From positions 36,636 to 100,635 of the forward strand of contig VMEE01000022.1 in NCBI GenBank assembly GCA_009910795.1: a DNA stretch of 64,000 nucleotides, written 5' to 3'. Below, one piece after another: positions 1-7,255 of this stretch. The notes beneath the pieces are model-generated. The model saw nothing but the letters and a program-made list of their open reading frames with translations, ran no database searches and was not told where the DNA came from. This stretch comes from Dehalobacter sp. CP (GTDB taxonomy: Bacteria > Bacillota_B > Desulfitobacteriia > Desulfitobacteriales > Syntrophobotulaceae). The number at the start of each line of letters is the position of its first letter. Position 1 is the stretch's first letter. The position numbers and the translations under genes were made by a program.

Positions 1-208
1 TGTCTGTTTCTTTATTCCGGTAGTCGTATCTGCTATAGCCCAGTTCGTCTTCCATCTCTGCTTCCAGGCCGTTTTCCAGGACGGTACTGACCATTTCTTT
101 GAATAGATCCTGTACTCCTGAAACATCGTTGATTCCTGCTGCCTGCAGCATCTCCAGTAACTTTTTACGTTGTTCTCTTCTCTCAGGGGTGATTCTCCTC
201 TTGGCCAT
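1..208 (-). CDS. IS256-family transposase, N-terminal fragment (runs off the window)
   Basis: On the minus strand an ATG at 206-208 opens a frame reading MAKRRITPERREQ, followed by a segment containing DLFKEMVSTVLENGLEAE and ELGYSRYDYRN. This is the hallmark N-terminus of IS256-family DDE transposases. The frame stays open to base 1, so the catalytic D, D and E residues lie outside the window. It would cut and paste its own element. The element lies inside an older transposon remnant, which suggests recent mobility in this genome. Confidence 0.85.
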   Translation of the reverse strand, partial: MAKRRITPERREQRKKLLEMLQAAGINDVSGVQDLFKEMVSTVLENGLEAEMEDELGYSRYDYRNKETD

Positions 209-280
209 AAATAAAAACCTCCATGTGATGCTCTTATCTTACACCACTCTGGAGGTTTACACAAAATCTGAAACGGTCTC
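1..280 (-). mobile_element. IS256-family insertion sequence, one end only
   Basis: This is the upstream end of an IS256 (Mutator) type element that continues past the left edge of the window. It holds the transposase N-terminus (1-208) and about 70 bp of untranslated terminal sequence. The inner boundary near 280 is inferred. The IS1182-type reading frame to the right loses family similarity just there, and its last residues are encoded by sequence that runs into this element. The exact terminal inverted repeat cannot be confirmed because the other end is missing. Confidence 0.7.
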
Positions 281-695
281 GAATCCCCACTCGATCTTAA
301 CCTTTTCTAGTCCTTTTAGCAGGAATCTTCGCATGCCGTGGTTCCCTTTAATGTCCCCAAAGACACTCTCAACCTCGACCGGTCTTAAGCTTCTCATACG
401 CAAACCTTCTTCTGAGCACAGATTCCTACGGGGCTGTTCTTTATAGGCATTAAGTTTACGTATACGCATAAACCAATAACTTGGTCATCATGACAGGGTG
501 AAAACTGGAACGTCCGCCTCCAGGATATTTGGCAAACAAGGGTTCAATATTCATTTGGTCGATGGCACTACTTACAACTCGGGCGACATGATTTTGAGAA
601 ATCAGGCTGCCGATGCTTAAAGGCAGTGTTTGTTGTTCCTGCACATAAGGTTTAAATACTTTCTTGGTATGTACTTTCTGCCCTTTCTTAGACAT
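281..695 (-). pseudogene. IS1182-family transposase remnant, internally deleted and interrupted
   Basis: The N-terminal part (ATG at 695 with a GGAGG site) encodes residues typical of IS1182 transposases: VLPL-like TLPLSIGSL, the GGGRSSFHP segment and KLLVYAYT. It then stops at 456. A second frame from about 469 carries the family C-terminal signature RPVEVESVFGDIKGN and LLKGLEKVKIEWG. The middle of the protein, some 300 or more residues including the catalytic core, is missing. The two parts join near 460-470 in different frames. The C-terminus is cut by the IS256-type element. It cannot encode an active transposase. Confidence 0.8.
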
Positions 696-839
696 TCAAA
701 TACCTCCAAATATGGCATTATTTATATCTATAGACATTATACCACATTAACGTCAAAATATCTCCCTATATCTGCTGATTTCTTCAAATATTGCAGACTT
801 GCACAGATTCACAAGCGGACGTTAGTGGCAGCAGCGTTA

Positions 840-929
840 AAAAACAGAAATCCTCAGCATTAAAGCATGCCAACGGTTAACTTGCAGTAAGCAGCGGGGT
901 TTTGGATATTAGCGAGGGTTTCTGTTTTT
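840..929. repeat. Inverted repeat in a gene-free stretch (696-1090)
   Basis: The 395-bp gap between the transposase remnant and the ABC permease holds no convincing gene. It contains a 16-nt inverted repeat, AAAAACAGAAATCCTC at 840-855 and its near-complement at 914-929, with 15 of 16 positions pairing. It may be a transposon terminal repeat or a large hairpin. Its role is unknown. Confidence 0.5.
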
Positions 930-1090
930 AGCTGCGAGAACGGGGGAGCGGTGGACTGTGCGAGTCTGCACTACCCCAAAAAGGAAAGACGCCAGTTTTT
1001 ATTATTTAACTTGTCTACCTAGTAGGGAGCATATCAATCTTTGTCTGTAGCAGCTTTTTTTGTTATTCATTATTCGAGATATTTTTTCTA

Positions 1091-1876
1091 TCACATATCC
1101 ATTTTATTCTCAAGCAAATAAGCGGAGACACAAAAGAAAACGGCACCCAGCACCACCTGAATCAAAATTTGAATCGAAAGAAATGTATAACTTGGCACTC
1201 CTGGACCGATCATCGAATTGGCATTAAAGATATCCACTGTCAACGTGTTTGTTATGGCACTGTCAGCCCAAGCTAACAGCATAAAGATGATGAAGCTGAT
1301 CAAACCGCCGAATTTCCTCTCGGCAAGAATGCTCTTACGAATGGATATGGCAGCATAGATCATTAAAAACAAGCCTACAATCGATACAAACATCATCAAC
1401 AGACTCACTGCAAAATAAGAAGTCAGATTAATCCCTTCCAGATGGACTTGACTGATAACCTTAGAAAAGAAATCACTTCCGACCAAAGCCCGAAGAGGCC
1501 CTCCGTAAAACCCCATAAAGCTGCCCGCAAGCAGCAGAATATAGACCAGTAGAAACAGTAATCCTTCCAATATTGCAGTAACAACCTTGCTCCCAAGGAT
1601 TTTGTAGCCACTGTTCGGTGTCAGCATAAACATATATCCTGTCTTATGATCAAGATCGCGGCTGTACATCATAATCACATCAATAATATACAGCACAAAA
1701 AAGATGCCAAGTATTCCTGAAAAAAATGCCCCCAGCACAATCATCTGTTCTTCGGGTGTATGCGTACCGATTTGTAGCTTCACCAAAACAAATGCATTCA
1801 GGATCAGGACAATGGCCATAAAAATGCCCAACACCCTCCATTTTCGGATAAATTCATATTTAATCAGATTAACCAT
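1091..1876 (-). CDS. ABC transporter permease of a ytr-like export cassette
   Basis: A protein of about 261 residues with around six hydrophobic segments and no catalytic motifs. It looks like an ABC-2 type membrane subunit acting with the ATPase encoded immediately upstream. The start is the ATG at 1876. It has AAGGAGG eight bases upstream and overlaps the last codons of the ATPase gene, so the two are translationally coupled. In the Bacillus ytr and related GntR-controlled cassettes such pairs answer to cell-wall-active compounds or stress. The substrate here cannot be read from sequence. Confidence 0.75.
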   Translation of the reverse strand: MVNLIKYEFIRKWRVLGIFMAIVLILNAFVLVKLQIGTHTPEEQMIVLGAFFSGILGIFFVLYIIDVIMMYSRDLDHKTGYMFMLTPNSGYKILGSKVVTAILEGLLFLLVYILLLAGSFMGFYGGPLRALVGSDFFSKVISQVHLEGINLTSYFAVSLLMMFVSIVGLFLMIYAAISIRKSILAERKFGGLISFIIFMLLAWADSAITNTLTVDIFNANSMIGPGVPSYTFLSIQILIQVVLGAVFFCVSAYLLENKMDM

Positions 1877-2567
1877 GGTAAACCTCCTTATACAGTGCCT
1901 CAATTGAACAGGATTTCTCCAGTCTGAATTTTTCCGCATCACCGGCTAGTACAACCGTTCCGCGGTCCAGGAAAATTACTTCATCCAGAACCGTTTCCAA
2001 CTCACTAACCAAATGGCTGGAAATAATCACTGCACAATCATCCCGGAACGCACCCATGATCATCTTTATAATTTTTTCCCTGGAAATAGGGTCGATTCCA
2101 TTCAGCGGTTCGTCCAGCAGATATAGTCTGGCCTTCCGGGCCATCGTCACAGCCAGCTTGAGTCTGGCTTTCATACCTGTAGACAGGCTGCTGACCTTCA
2201 TCTCTTCCTGCAATTCCATAAACGTTAAATATTCCAATGCTTTATTCCGGTCAAAGTCTTCATACATGTCGGCGTAAAAATCAAGGATCCTATTAATTTT
2301 CATCCAGCCAAACAAAAAATCATCCGTTGGCATAAAAGCCGTGAGTTTTTTGGTTTCTGCCCCGATGGGGTAATCCATAACCGTCATTCTACCGGAGGTT
2401 GGTTTAAAAAGCCCTGCGGCAATCTTGAAAAAAGTGGTTTTCCCGCTGCCGTTAGGACCGAGCAGCCCGTATACTTTGCCCTCTTCAATCTGCAGATCCA
2501 GGTCACGCAGTGCCTTGTTCCGAAAAAATCCTTTACTGACATTTTCAGCAACTAATACAGATGTCAT
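1869..2567 (-). CDS. ABC transporter ATP-binding protein, YtrB-like
   Basis: A 232-residue ATPase with Walker A GPNGSGKTT near residue 37, signature SLSTGMKARL, Walker B ARLYLLDEP and the switch His in IISSHL. It drives the membrane subunit encoded next. Its start overlaps the stop of the GntR regulator by 4 bases and its end overlaps the permease start, giving a tight three-gene operon (regulator, ATPase, permease). The signature motif is STGM rather than LSGGQ, as is common in the YtrB/EcsA-like group. Confidence 0.88.
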   Translation of the reverse strand: MTSVLVAENVSKGFFRNKALRDLDLQIEEGKVYGLLGPNGSGKTTFFKIAAGLFKPTSGRMTVMDYPIGAETKKLTAFMPTDDFLFGWMKINRILDFYADMYEDFDRNKALEYLTFMELQEEMKVSSLSTGMKARLKLAVTMARKARLYLLDEPLNGIDPISREKIIKMIMGAFRDDCAVIISSHLVSELETVLDEVIFLDRGTVVLAGDAEKFRLEKSCSIEALYKEVYHG

Positions 2568-2932
2568 TGAACAGCCCCCTTATCCAGCCTGCTTTTTATC
2601 AGCTCGATCATTTCATTGGATGAGAATCCGAGCTCCTGCATCCCTTTGACAAAATTCCTAATCATCTCTTCGGCCATTTCTCTCTTCATATTTTCCACCT
2701 TTTCTTTGGATTCTGTGATAAATGTCCCGACTCCCCGCTTCGTAAATGTGATACCTTCCCGTTCCAGCTCCCCAAAAACCCGTACCATGGTATTGGGATT
2801 CACATTCAAGTTCTGGGCATATTCCCTCGCAGAAAGCAGCTTCTCCCCTAAGTCTAGTTTGCCATGGATAATATCCTTTTTAATATGGTTCATGATCTGA
2901 ACATAGATGGGTACATTGTTTTCAAAATTCAC
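2564..2932 (-). CDS. GntR-family repressor, YtrA subfamily
   Basis: About 122 residues: an N-terminal winged helix (PIYVQIMNHIKKDII, LPSAR-like LLSAREYA, VNPNTMVRVFGELEREG) and a short helical C-terminal dimerisation tail, as in YtrA. The GTG at 2932 is taken as start because AGAGGTGAG lies just upstream and the alignment to the family begins there. An upstream in-frame ATG would add residues encoded by the operator. A perfect inverted repeat directly upstream is the likely binding site, so it should repress its own operon. Confidence 0.85.
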   Translation of the reverse strand: MNFENNVPIYVQIMNHIKKDIIHGKLDLGEKLLSAREYAQNLNVNPNTMVRVFGELEREGITFTKRGVGTFITESKEKVENMKREMAEEMIRNFVKGMQELGFSSNEMIELIKSRLDKGAVQ

Positions 2933-2945
2933 ATGCTCACCTCTA

Positions 2946-2981
2946 TTCACTAGTTTACTATTTATATAGTAAACTAGTGAA
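2946..2981. promoter_or_regulatory. Perfect inverted-repeat operator of the GntR/ABC operon
   Basis: The arms TTCACTAGTTTACTAT (2946-2961) and ATAGTAAACTAGTGAA (2966-2981) pair perfectly over 16 bp around a 4-nt centre. The site ends 13 bp upstream of the GTG of the GntR gene. Perfect dyads of this type are typical YtrA-type operators. It probably overlaps the promoter. Confidence 0.75.
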
Positions 2982-3096
2982 GTGAACGTGTCAAGCAATT
3001 CTCTACGAATGATTGATTGGCCGTCAAAAAGACCGATTAACATTGCTGAAGATCGGTCTTTGCAGATAAAATATAATTAAGATGTAGCTTATGGAC

Positions 3097-3489
3097 CTAT
3101 TTAGCTTGCAGTTGTTTATCACTTTGCAAGATGTGGTTTAGAACCCAGTCGAAGATAAATATCATCAACTCTCGAATAAACTGATTTTGGTTTTCATCCA
3201 TTTTATCGAGTTCAATACTTTCGATTTTATCGATAAAATCATCATGCTCAACTTTTTGGCTAAAATATCTTGGGTATTTGATTTCCAGCATATATTCTTC
3301 TTCACATTTAAAGTGATATATTGTATATTCTTTTAGTTGTAAGATGATTGAGGCAATTTTGTCGTATTTATCGTCTAACATATAGTTTTCCAACAGATCA
3401 TAGATCTTGTTGCCAATCGTAAAAAGCTGCCGGTGCTGCTGATCAATGGTTTCTACACCAATTGAATATTCTTCTTTCCACTCTAACAT
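3097..3489 (-). CDS. Bacteriohemerythrin-like protein
   Basis: A 130-residue single-domain hemerythrin, which normally binds oxygen or senses it at a non-haem di-iron centre. The visible ligands are H19, H59, E63, H82, H119 and D124. The position four residues before H82, normally another His ligand (HxxxH), is Gln78. The iron centre may therefore be altered. It stands alone between the GntR operon and the dipeptidase gene. In anaerobes such proteins are linked to oxygen handling. The ATG at 3489 is the only sensible start. Confidence 0.85.
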   Translation of the reverse strand: MLEWKEEYSIGVETIDQQHRQLFTIGNKIYDLLENYMLDDKYDKIASIILQLKEYTIYHFKCEEEYMLEIKYPRYFSQKVEHDDFIDKIESIELDKMDENQNQFIRELMIFIFDWVLNHILQSDKQLQAK

Positions 3490-3741
3490 TTTTTTCCACT
3501 CTTTTTGTGTTTAAACAACGTGTATAAAGGTGATAATTCTTTATAAGTGTCAAATCTCCTTCCATTCTATAAAGTAACTATAAATAAATAATTAATACAA
3601 ATTATCCGGGAATTTTGCATGTCAGATTAAGATATACGAAATCAGCTCTTTTCAGAAAACAGACCCGTATTCTAAAAACATGAAAGCCAAGTCTAAAAAT
3701 ATAATAATTGAAATGATAGCAGAGCTATTGATAGGAGAATT

Positions 3742-5196
3742 ATGGATAACCTTAAGCAAATTATCACGTCACAGCAAGAAGATATGATCAAATCCCTCCA
3801 GGAATGTCTCAGAATCAAAAGCATTACAGGCCAGCAGGATGGGGTCATCGAGGTTTTGGAATTTTATCTCGGTCTCGCTCAGAAAATGGGCTTTAAGGCC
3901 TCTAATTTGGATAATCTGGGCGGGATCATCGAATTCGGGCAGGGAGATAAGACCATTGGCATGATCGTCCATCTGGACACGGTACCCGAGGGAACCGGCT
4001 GGAATCATCCTCCTTTCGAAGGAGAGCTTCAGGACGGAAAAATCTTTGGGCGGGGAGCGATTGATGATAAAGGACCAGCGATCGCCGTCCTCTATGCGCT
4101 GAAAGCAGTCAAAATGGCCGGGATCCATCCCTGCTGCAAAGTACAGATCATTATCGGTCTGGACGAGGAAAATGTCTGGAATACGACGCCTAAACTGCTC
4201 GAAAAAATTGAAGAACCGGATTTTTCTTTTGTGCCTGATTCTGTATTTCCGGTTGTCTGTGCCGAAAAAGGACTACTCTGGCTGGAGCTGAAAAAAGAAT
4301 TCCGGAAAGATACGAATCAGCTGGACGGCCGGCAGGGCCATAAGGACCGGCAAAGCCGGCAGAATTACCAGAACCGACAAAACGGGCAGTCTTCCATGAC
4401 AGTCAAACAGCTTTCCGGCGGAGCAGATTCCCTGAATATTGTCCCTGACTTTTGCGAGGCAGTCCTGACTGCTGATCTGAGTCAGGTCCAAAGTGTCCGC
4501 CAGGCGTTAAAAACTTTTCTTGCTGAGACCAAGTATGATCTTCAAGCTGAGGAGCAAGAGGAAGGGCTCAAGCTTATTTCCCGCGGCAAGTCCGTCCATG
4601 CCTTTAACTGTCAGGAAGGTAGCAATGCAATCTCCCAGCTCATCGTATTTCTCAGCAGGCTCCATATTGATGAAGATCAAAAAAACTTTATCAGGATCTA
4701 TGCTGAGAAAATTGGTATGCAATGCTTTGGCGAAGCCCTGGGCCTTGATCTCGAGGATAAGCTGACCGGAAAGCTTACGTTAAGCCCCGGTTATATCCAG
4801 ATGGATCCGGCTTCCGTCGACCTGAAAATGGATCTGCGCTTTCCGTCCAGCCATCACCTGAAGGAAGTCCGGTCTCTAGTGGAATCAGCATTCGCTGTTT
4901 TTCAGGCAGATCTTGCGGTTTTGGATGCACTCGAGTCTTTGAATTTCCCGGAGGATGACCCACATATCCGTAAACTGATTCAGGTATACCAGGATCACAC
5001 CGGAGACAAAGAAGCCCATCCCCTTGGGATGGGCGGTACTACCTTTGCCAAAGCATTTCAGCGGGCGGTTGCGTTTGGTCCTTCCTTCCCCGGAATGCCC
5101 AAAATCGAGCACCAGCCGAATGAATATATGGGAACGGATCATCTGATTAGCTGCACGGAGATTTATGCCCGGGCGATCGTCGAACTAACCCGGTGA
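3742..5196 (+). CDS. M20-family dipeptidase, PepV/Sapep-like
   Basis: A 484-residue zinc dipeptidase of the M20 family. The metal-binding and catalytic pattern is clear: H77 and D79 (HLDTVPEG), D108 (GRGAIDDKGP), E142/E143 (GLDEEN) and a C-terminal GMGGTTFAKA segment as in PepV. It probably hydrolyses short peptides in the cytoplasm. The start has a GGAG site six bases upstream. Residues 191-219 form a Gln/Arg/Asn-rich low-complexity insertion between strands of the lid region. It looks like a repeat expansion rather than a conserved element. Confidence 0.88.
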   Translation: MDNLKQIITSQQEDMIKSLQECLRIKSITGQQDGVIEVLEFYLGLAQKMGFKASNLDNLGGIIEFGQGDKTIGMIVHLDTVPEGTGWNHPPFEGELQDGKIFGRGAIDDKGPAIAVLYALKAVKMAGIHPCCKVQIIIGLDEENVWNTTPKLLEKIEEPDFSFVPDSVFPVVCAEKGLLWLELKKEFRKDTNQLDGRQGHKDRQSRQNYQNRQNGQSSMTVKQLSGGADSLNIVPDFCEAVLTADLSQVQSVRQALKTFLAETKYDLQAEEQEEGLKLISRGKSVHAFNCQEGSNAISQLIVFLSRLHIDEDQKNFIRIYAEKIGMQCFGEALGLDLEDKLTGKLTLSPGYIQMDPASVDLKMDLRFPSSHHLKEVRSLVESAFAVFQADLAVLDALESLNFPEDDPHIRKLIQVYQDHTGDKEAHPLGMGGTTFAKAFQRAVAFGPSFPGMPKIEHQPNEYMGTDHLISCTEIYARAIVELTR

Positions 5197-5284
5197 ACCC
5201 ATGTATCTCAGCTTCCCTGCAGGTGAATGCTCCCCTGATTGGCATGCCCGAATCCTTTTTTCGTTTACATCTAAAAAAAGCGGA

Positions 5285-5995
5285 TTACAGGATATTTCCC
5301 TGTGAATCGATAATGACTTCGTCATACGGCACCGAAATGCCGGCCTGGACCATGGCTGTCTTTACAGCCCGTACAATCCCGGAACAACATGGTACATCCA
5401 TCCGGACCACCTTGACACTCTGCGGATGATTGATTCTGATGATCTCCGTGATCTTTTCCGTGTAATAATCATTGTCATCCAGTTTGGGACAGCCGATCAG
5501 CGTGATTCTGTCCTTCATGAACTTCTCATGGAAAGAAGCATAGGCATAGGCGGTACAATCCGCCGCAATCAGCAGATCAGCATTTTGCAGGTAAGATGCC
5601 TGCGGGTTAATCAGATTCAGCTGAACCGGCCATTGCCTGAGTTCCGAAGGGCGTTCAGCCCCGATGTCTCCGGAATCCTGTTCTTTCTGGTCAGCCGGTA
5701 TTTTTTCGATCATTGTGGCCATGGTGCCTGGGCAGGAACAGCCGGATTTTTCTTCCTTTCGGGCGAGTTTCGCTTTAACTAGCTCTTCATTATAGTCTGC
5801 GGCTTCTCTTTCGATAATCTGAATTGCACCTGTCGGACATTCCGGCAGGCAGTCGCCAAGCCCGTCACAATATGCGTCACTGACCAGAACGGCTTTACCA
5901 TGAACAAGCTGCAGCGCGCCTTCATGACAGGCGTTTACACACAATCCGCAGCCATTGCATTTTTCCTGATCGATTTCGATGATTTTTCTAATCAT
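5285..5995 (-). CDS. 4Fe-4S dicluster ferredoxin-like protein
   Basis: About 236 residues. The N-terminal 60 residues hold two 4Fe-4S binding motifs, CNGCGLCVNAC and a second variant set CDGLGDCLPECPTG. The middle carries a CSCPG motif. The C-terminal half contains CPKLDD and a PCCSGI motif. This architecture is common in Clostridia, where it is annotated as a ferredoxin or iron-sulfur binding protein of unknown electron partner. The ATG at 5995 is preferred over the upstream GTG because AAAGGTG sits six bases before it. The GTG belongs to that site. Confidence 0.8.
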   Translation of the reverse strand: MIRKIIEIDQEKCNGCGLCVNACHEGALQLVHGKAVLVSDAYCDGLGDCLPECPTGAIQIIEREAADYNEELVKAKLARKEEKSGCSCPGTMATMIEKIPADQKEQDSGDIGAERPSELRQWPVQLNLINPQASYLQNADLLIAADCTAYAYASFHEKFMKDRITLIGCPKLDDNDYYTEKITEIIRINHPQSVKVVRMDVPCCSGIVRAVKTAMVQAGISVPYDEVIIDSQGNIL

Positions 5996-6157
5996 TTTTA
6001 TCACCTTTTTCCTTGATTTTCTGTTATTTGGCGTATCTTTACTCTAGAGCAATAATGATTAAAAATCGGTAACCTGCGTTACAACAACTCCGATACTAAA
6101 CACCAAATAAAGACAAGAAAGTCAATTCAAAAAGGACCTGGCATCAAAAAATGATAG

Positions 6158-6589
6158 TTATAACTTCTTCTTGATTTCTTCGTAGCGGCGAAACCATTCA
6201 GGAAATGCTTTTTTGAATTGGACAGGCTTAAAATTGTCTTTCCGGACCAGAATATGTTTTGTGGTTCCTTCAGCGCAGACTTCACTGCTGCCATTAACAA
6301 CCTTGTAGCCGTATACCGTCCACAAACCCTGATTTTCTTCGACCCAGGTTTTCACAAACACACGCTCACCGTAGTGTACCGCTTTTTTATAGGTTACTTC
6401 GACTTGATAGACCGGAGCATAATACCCGGCTTCTTCCATATCCAGATAATGATACCCGGCATCTTCGACCAACTGGCATCTTCCGAGTTCAAACCATTTC
6501 AGATAGTTGGCGTGGTAGATTACGCCCATCATATCGGTATCGGCATAACTTACCTGGATTTCTTTTGTCGAAATCAAATATAGTTCCAT
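6158..6589 (-). CDS. YbgC/FadM-type acyl-CoA thioesterase (hot-dog fold)
   Basis: A 143-residue hot-dog protein. The signature YADTDMMGVIYHANYLKWFE contains the catalytic Asp of the 4-hydroxybenzoyl-CoA thioesterase group and the HANY motif. It should hydrolyse short- or branched-chain acyl-CoA in the cytoplasm. The true substrate is unknown. It lies 54 bp downstream of the OmdA-like gene on the same strand and may share its transcript. Confidence 0.85.
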   Translation of the reverse strand: MELYLISTKEIQVSYADTDMMGVIYHANYLKWFELGRCQLVEDAGYHYLDMEEAGYYAPVYQVEVTYKKAVHYGERVFVKTWVEENQGLWTVYGYKVVNGSSEVCAEGTTKHILVRKDNFKPVQFKKAFPEWFRRYEEIKKKL

Positions 6590-6643
6590 TTCTTTCTCCT
6601 ATTCTCAACTTTTGATATTTGACAGCTAAGCATCAGGTATCTG

Positions 6644-7102
6644 TTATTTACTTTTCTTTTTAGCCTCCAGCATTTCAACCACCTTTTGAATCCGATCCAT
6701 TCTGGTTTCCAATTTTTTGGCACTGGTGATCCACAGGACATAGTCTTTCTTGTGCGTATACGAGAGGGTTTCAAAGAATGCCAAAGCATTCGGAGCATCC
6801 TGCATCTGTGCCAGTAAGTCTTCCGGTACCTCGACCGTACGTTCATGCTCGTCTTTTTCAACTTCGACATTTACCAAATCTCCGGGTTGCTTCCCAATCT
6901 TACTGCGTATAGCCTGCGTCAAGCCAAGCAAAAAAACTCCATTCATTCTGACTATTGACCCCTGATATTCCACCCCATCAAAGGTAGCTTTTACTTTCAC
7001 CCGTCTAGCGCCAAATACCGCCTCAACGTCAAAGGGGATTTCGACATATGCCCCGTCAAGGCCTTCACGTTTTTTGATTTCCGTAATAAACTTCTGTTTC
7101 AT
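6644..7102 (-). CDS. DUF1905/YdeI (OmdA) family protein
   Basis: About 152 residues. The N-terminal part is a DUF1905-like beta barrel (VEIPFDVEAVFGARRVKVKATFDG, YQGSIVRMNG). The C-terminal part is a helical YdeI/OmdA-like domain (LLAQMQDAPNALAFFETLSYTHKKDYVLWI). Members have been called bacteriocin-protection proteins, but the function is not settled. The ATG at 7102 follows GGGGTGA and is preferred to the in-frame ATG 18 bases upstream. Confidence 0.78.
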   Translation of the reverse strand: MKQKFITEIKKREGLDGAYVEIPFDVEAVFGARRVKVKATFDGVEYQGSIVRMNGVFLLGLTQAIRSKIGKQPGDLVNVEVEKDEHERTVEVPEDLLAQMQDAPNALAFFETLSYTHKKDYVLWITSAKKLETRMDRIQKVVEMLEAKKKSK

Positions 7103-7255
7103 CTGTTCACCCCGGTTCAAAGTTTCATGGAGATCCGTTCGCTGGAAATCAGGAAATATTTTCTTCCGGCTGCGTCATAATCGTCGCCTTATTACAGTCT
7201 ATTTTAGCAAGAAAACGCATACAGATCAAAATGTTGTGAAAGGATGGTTGGAAAA

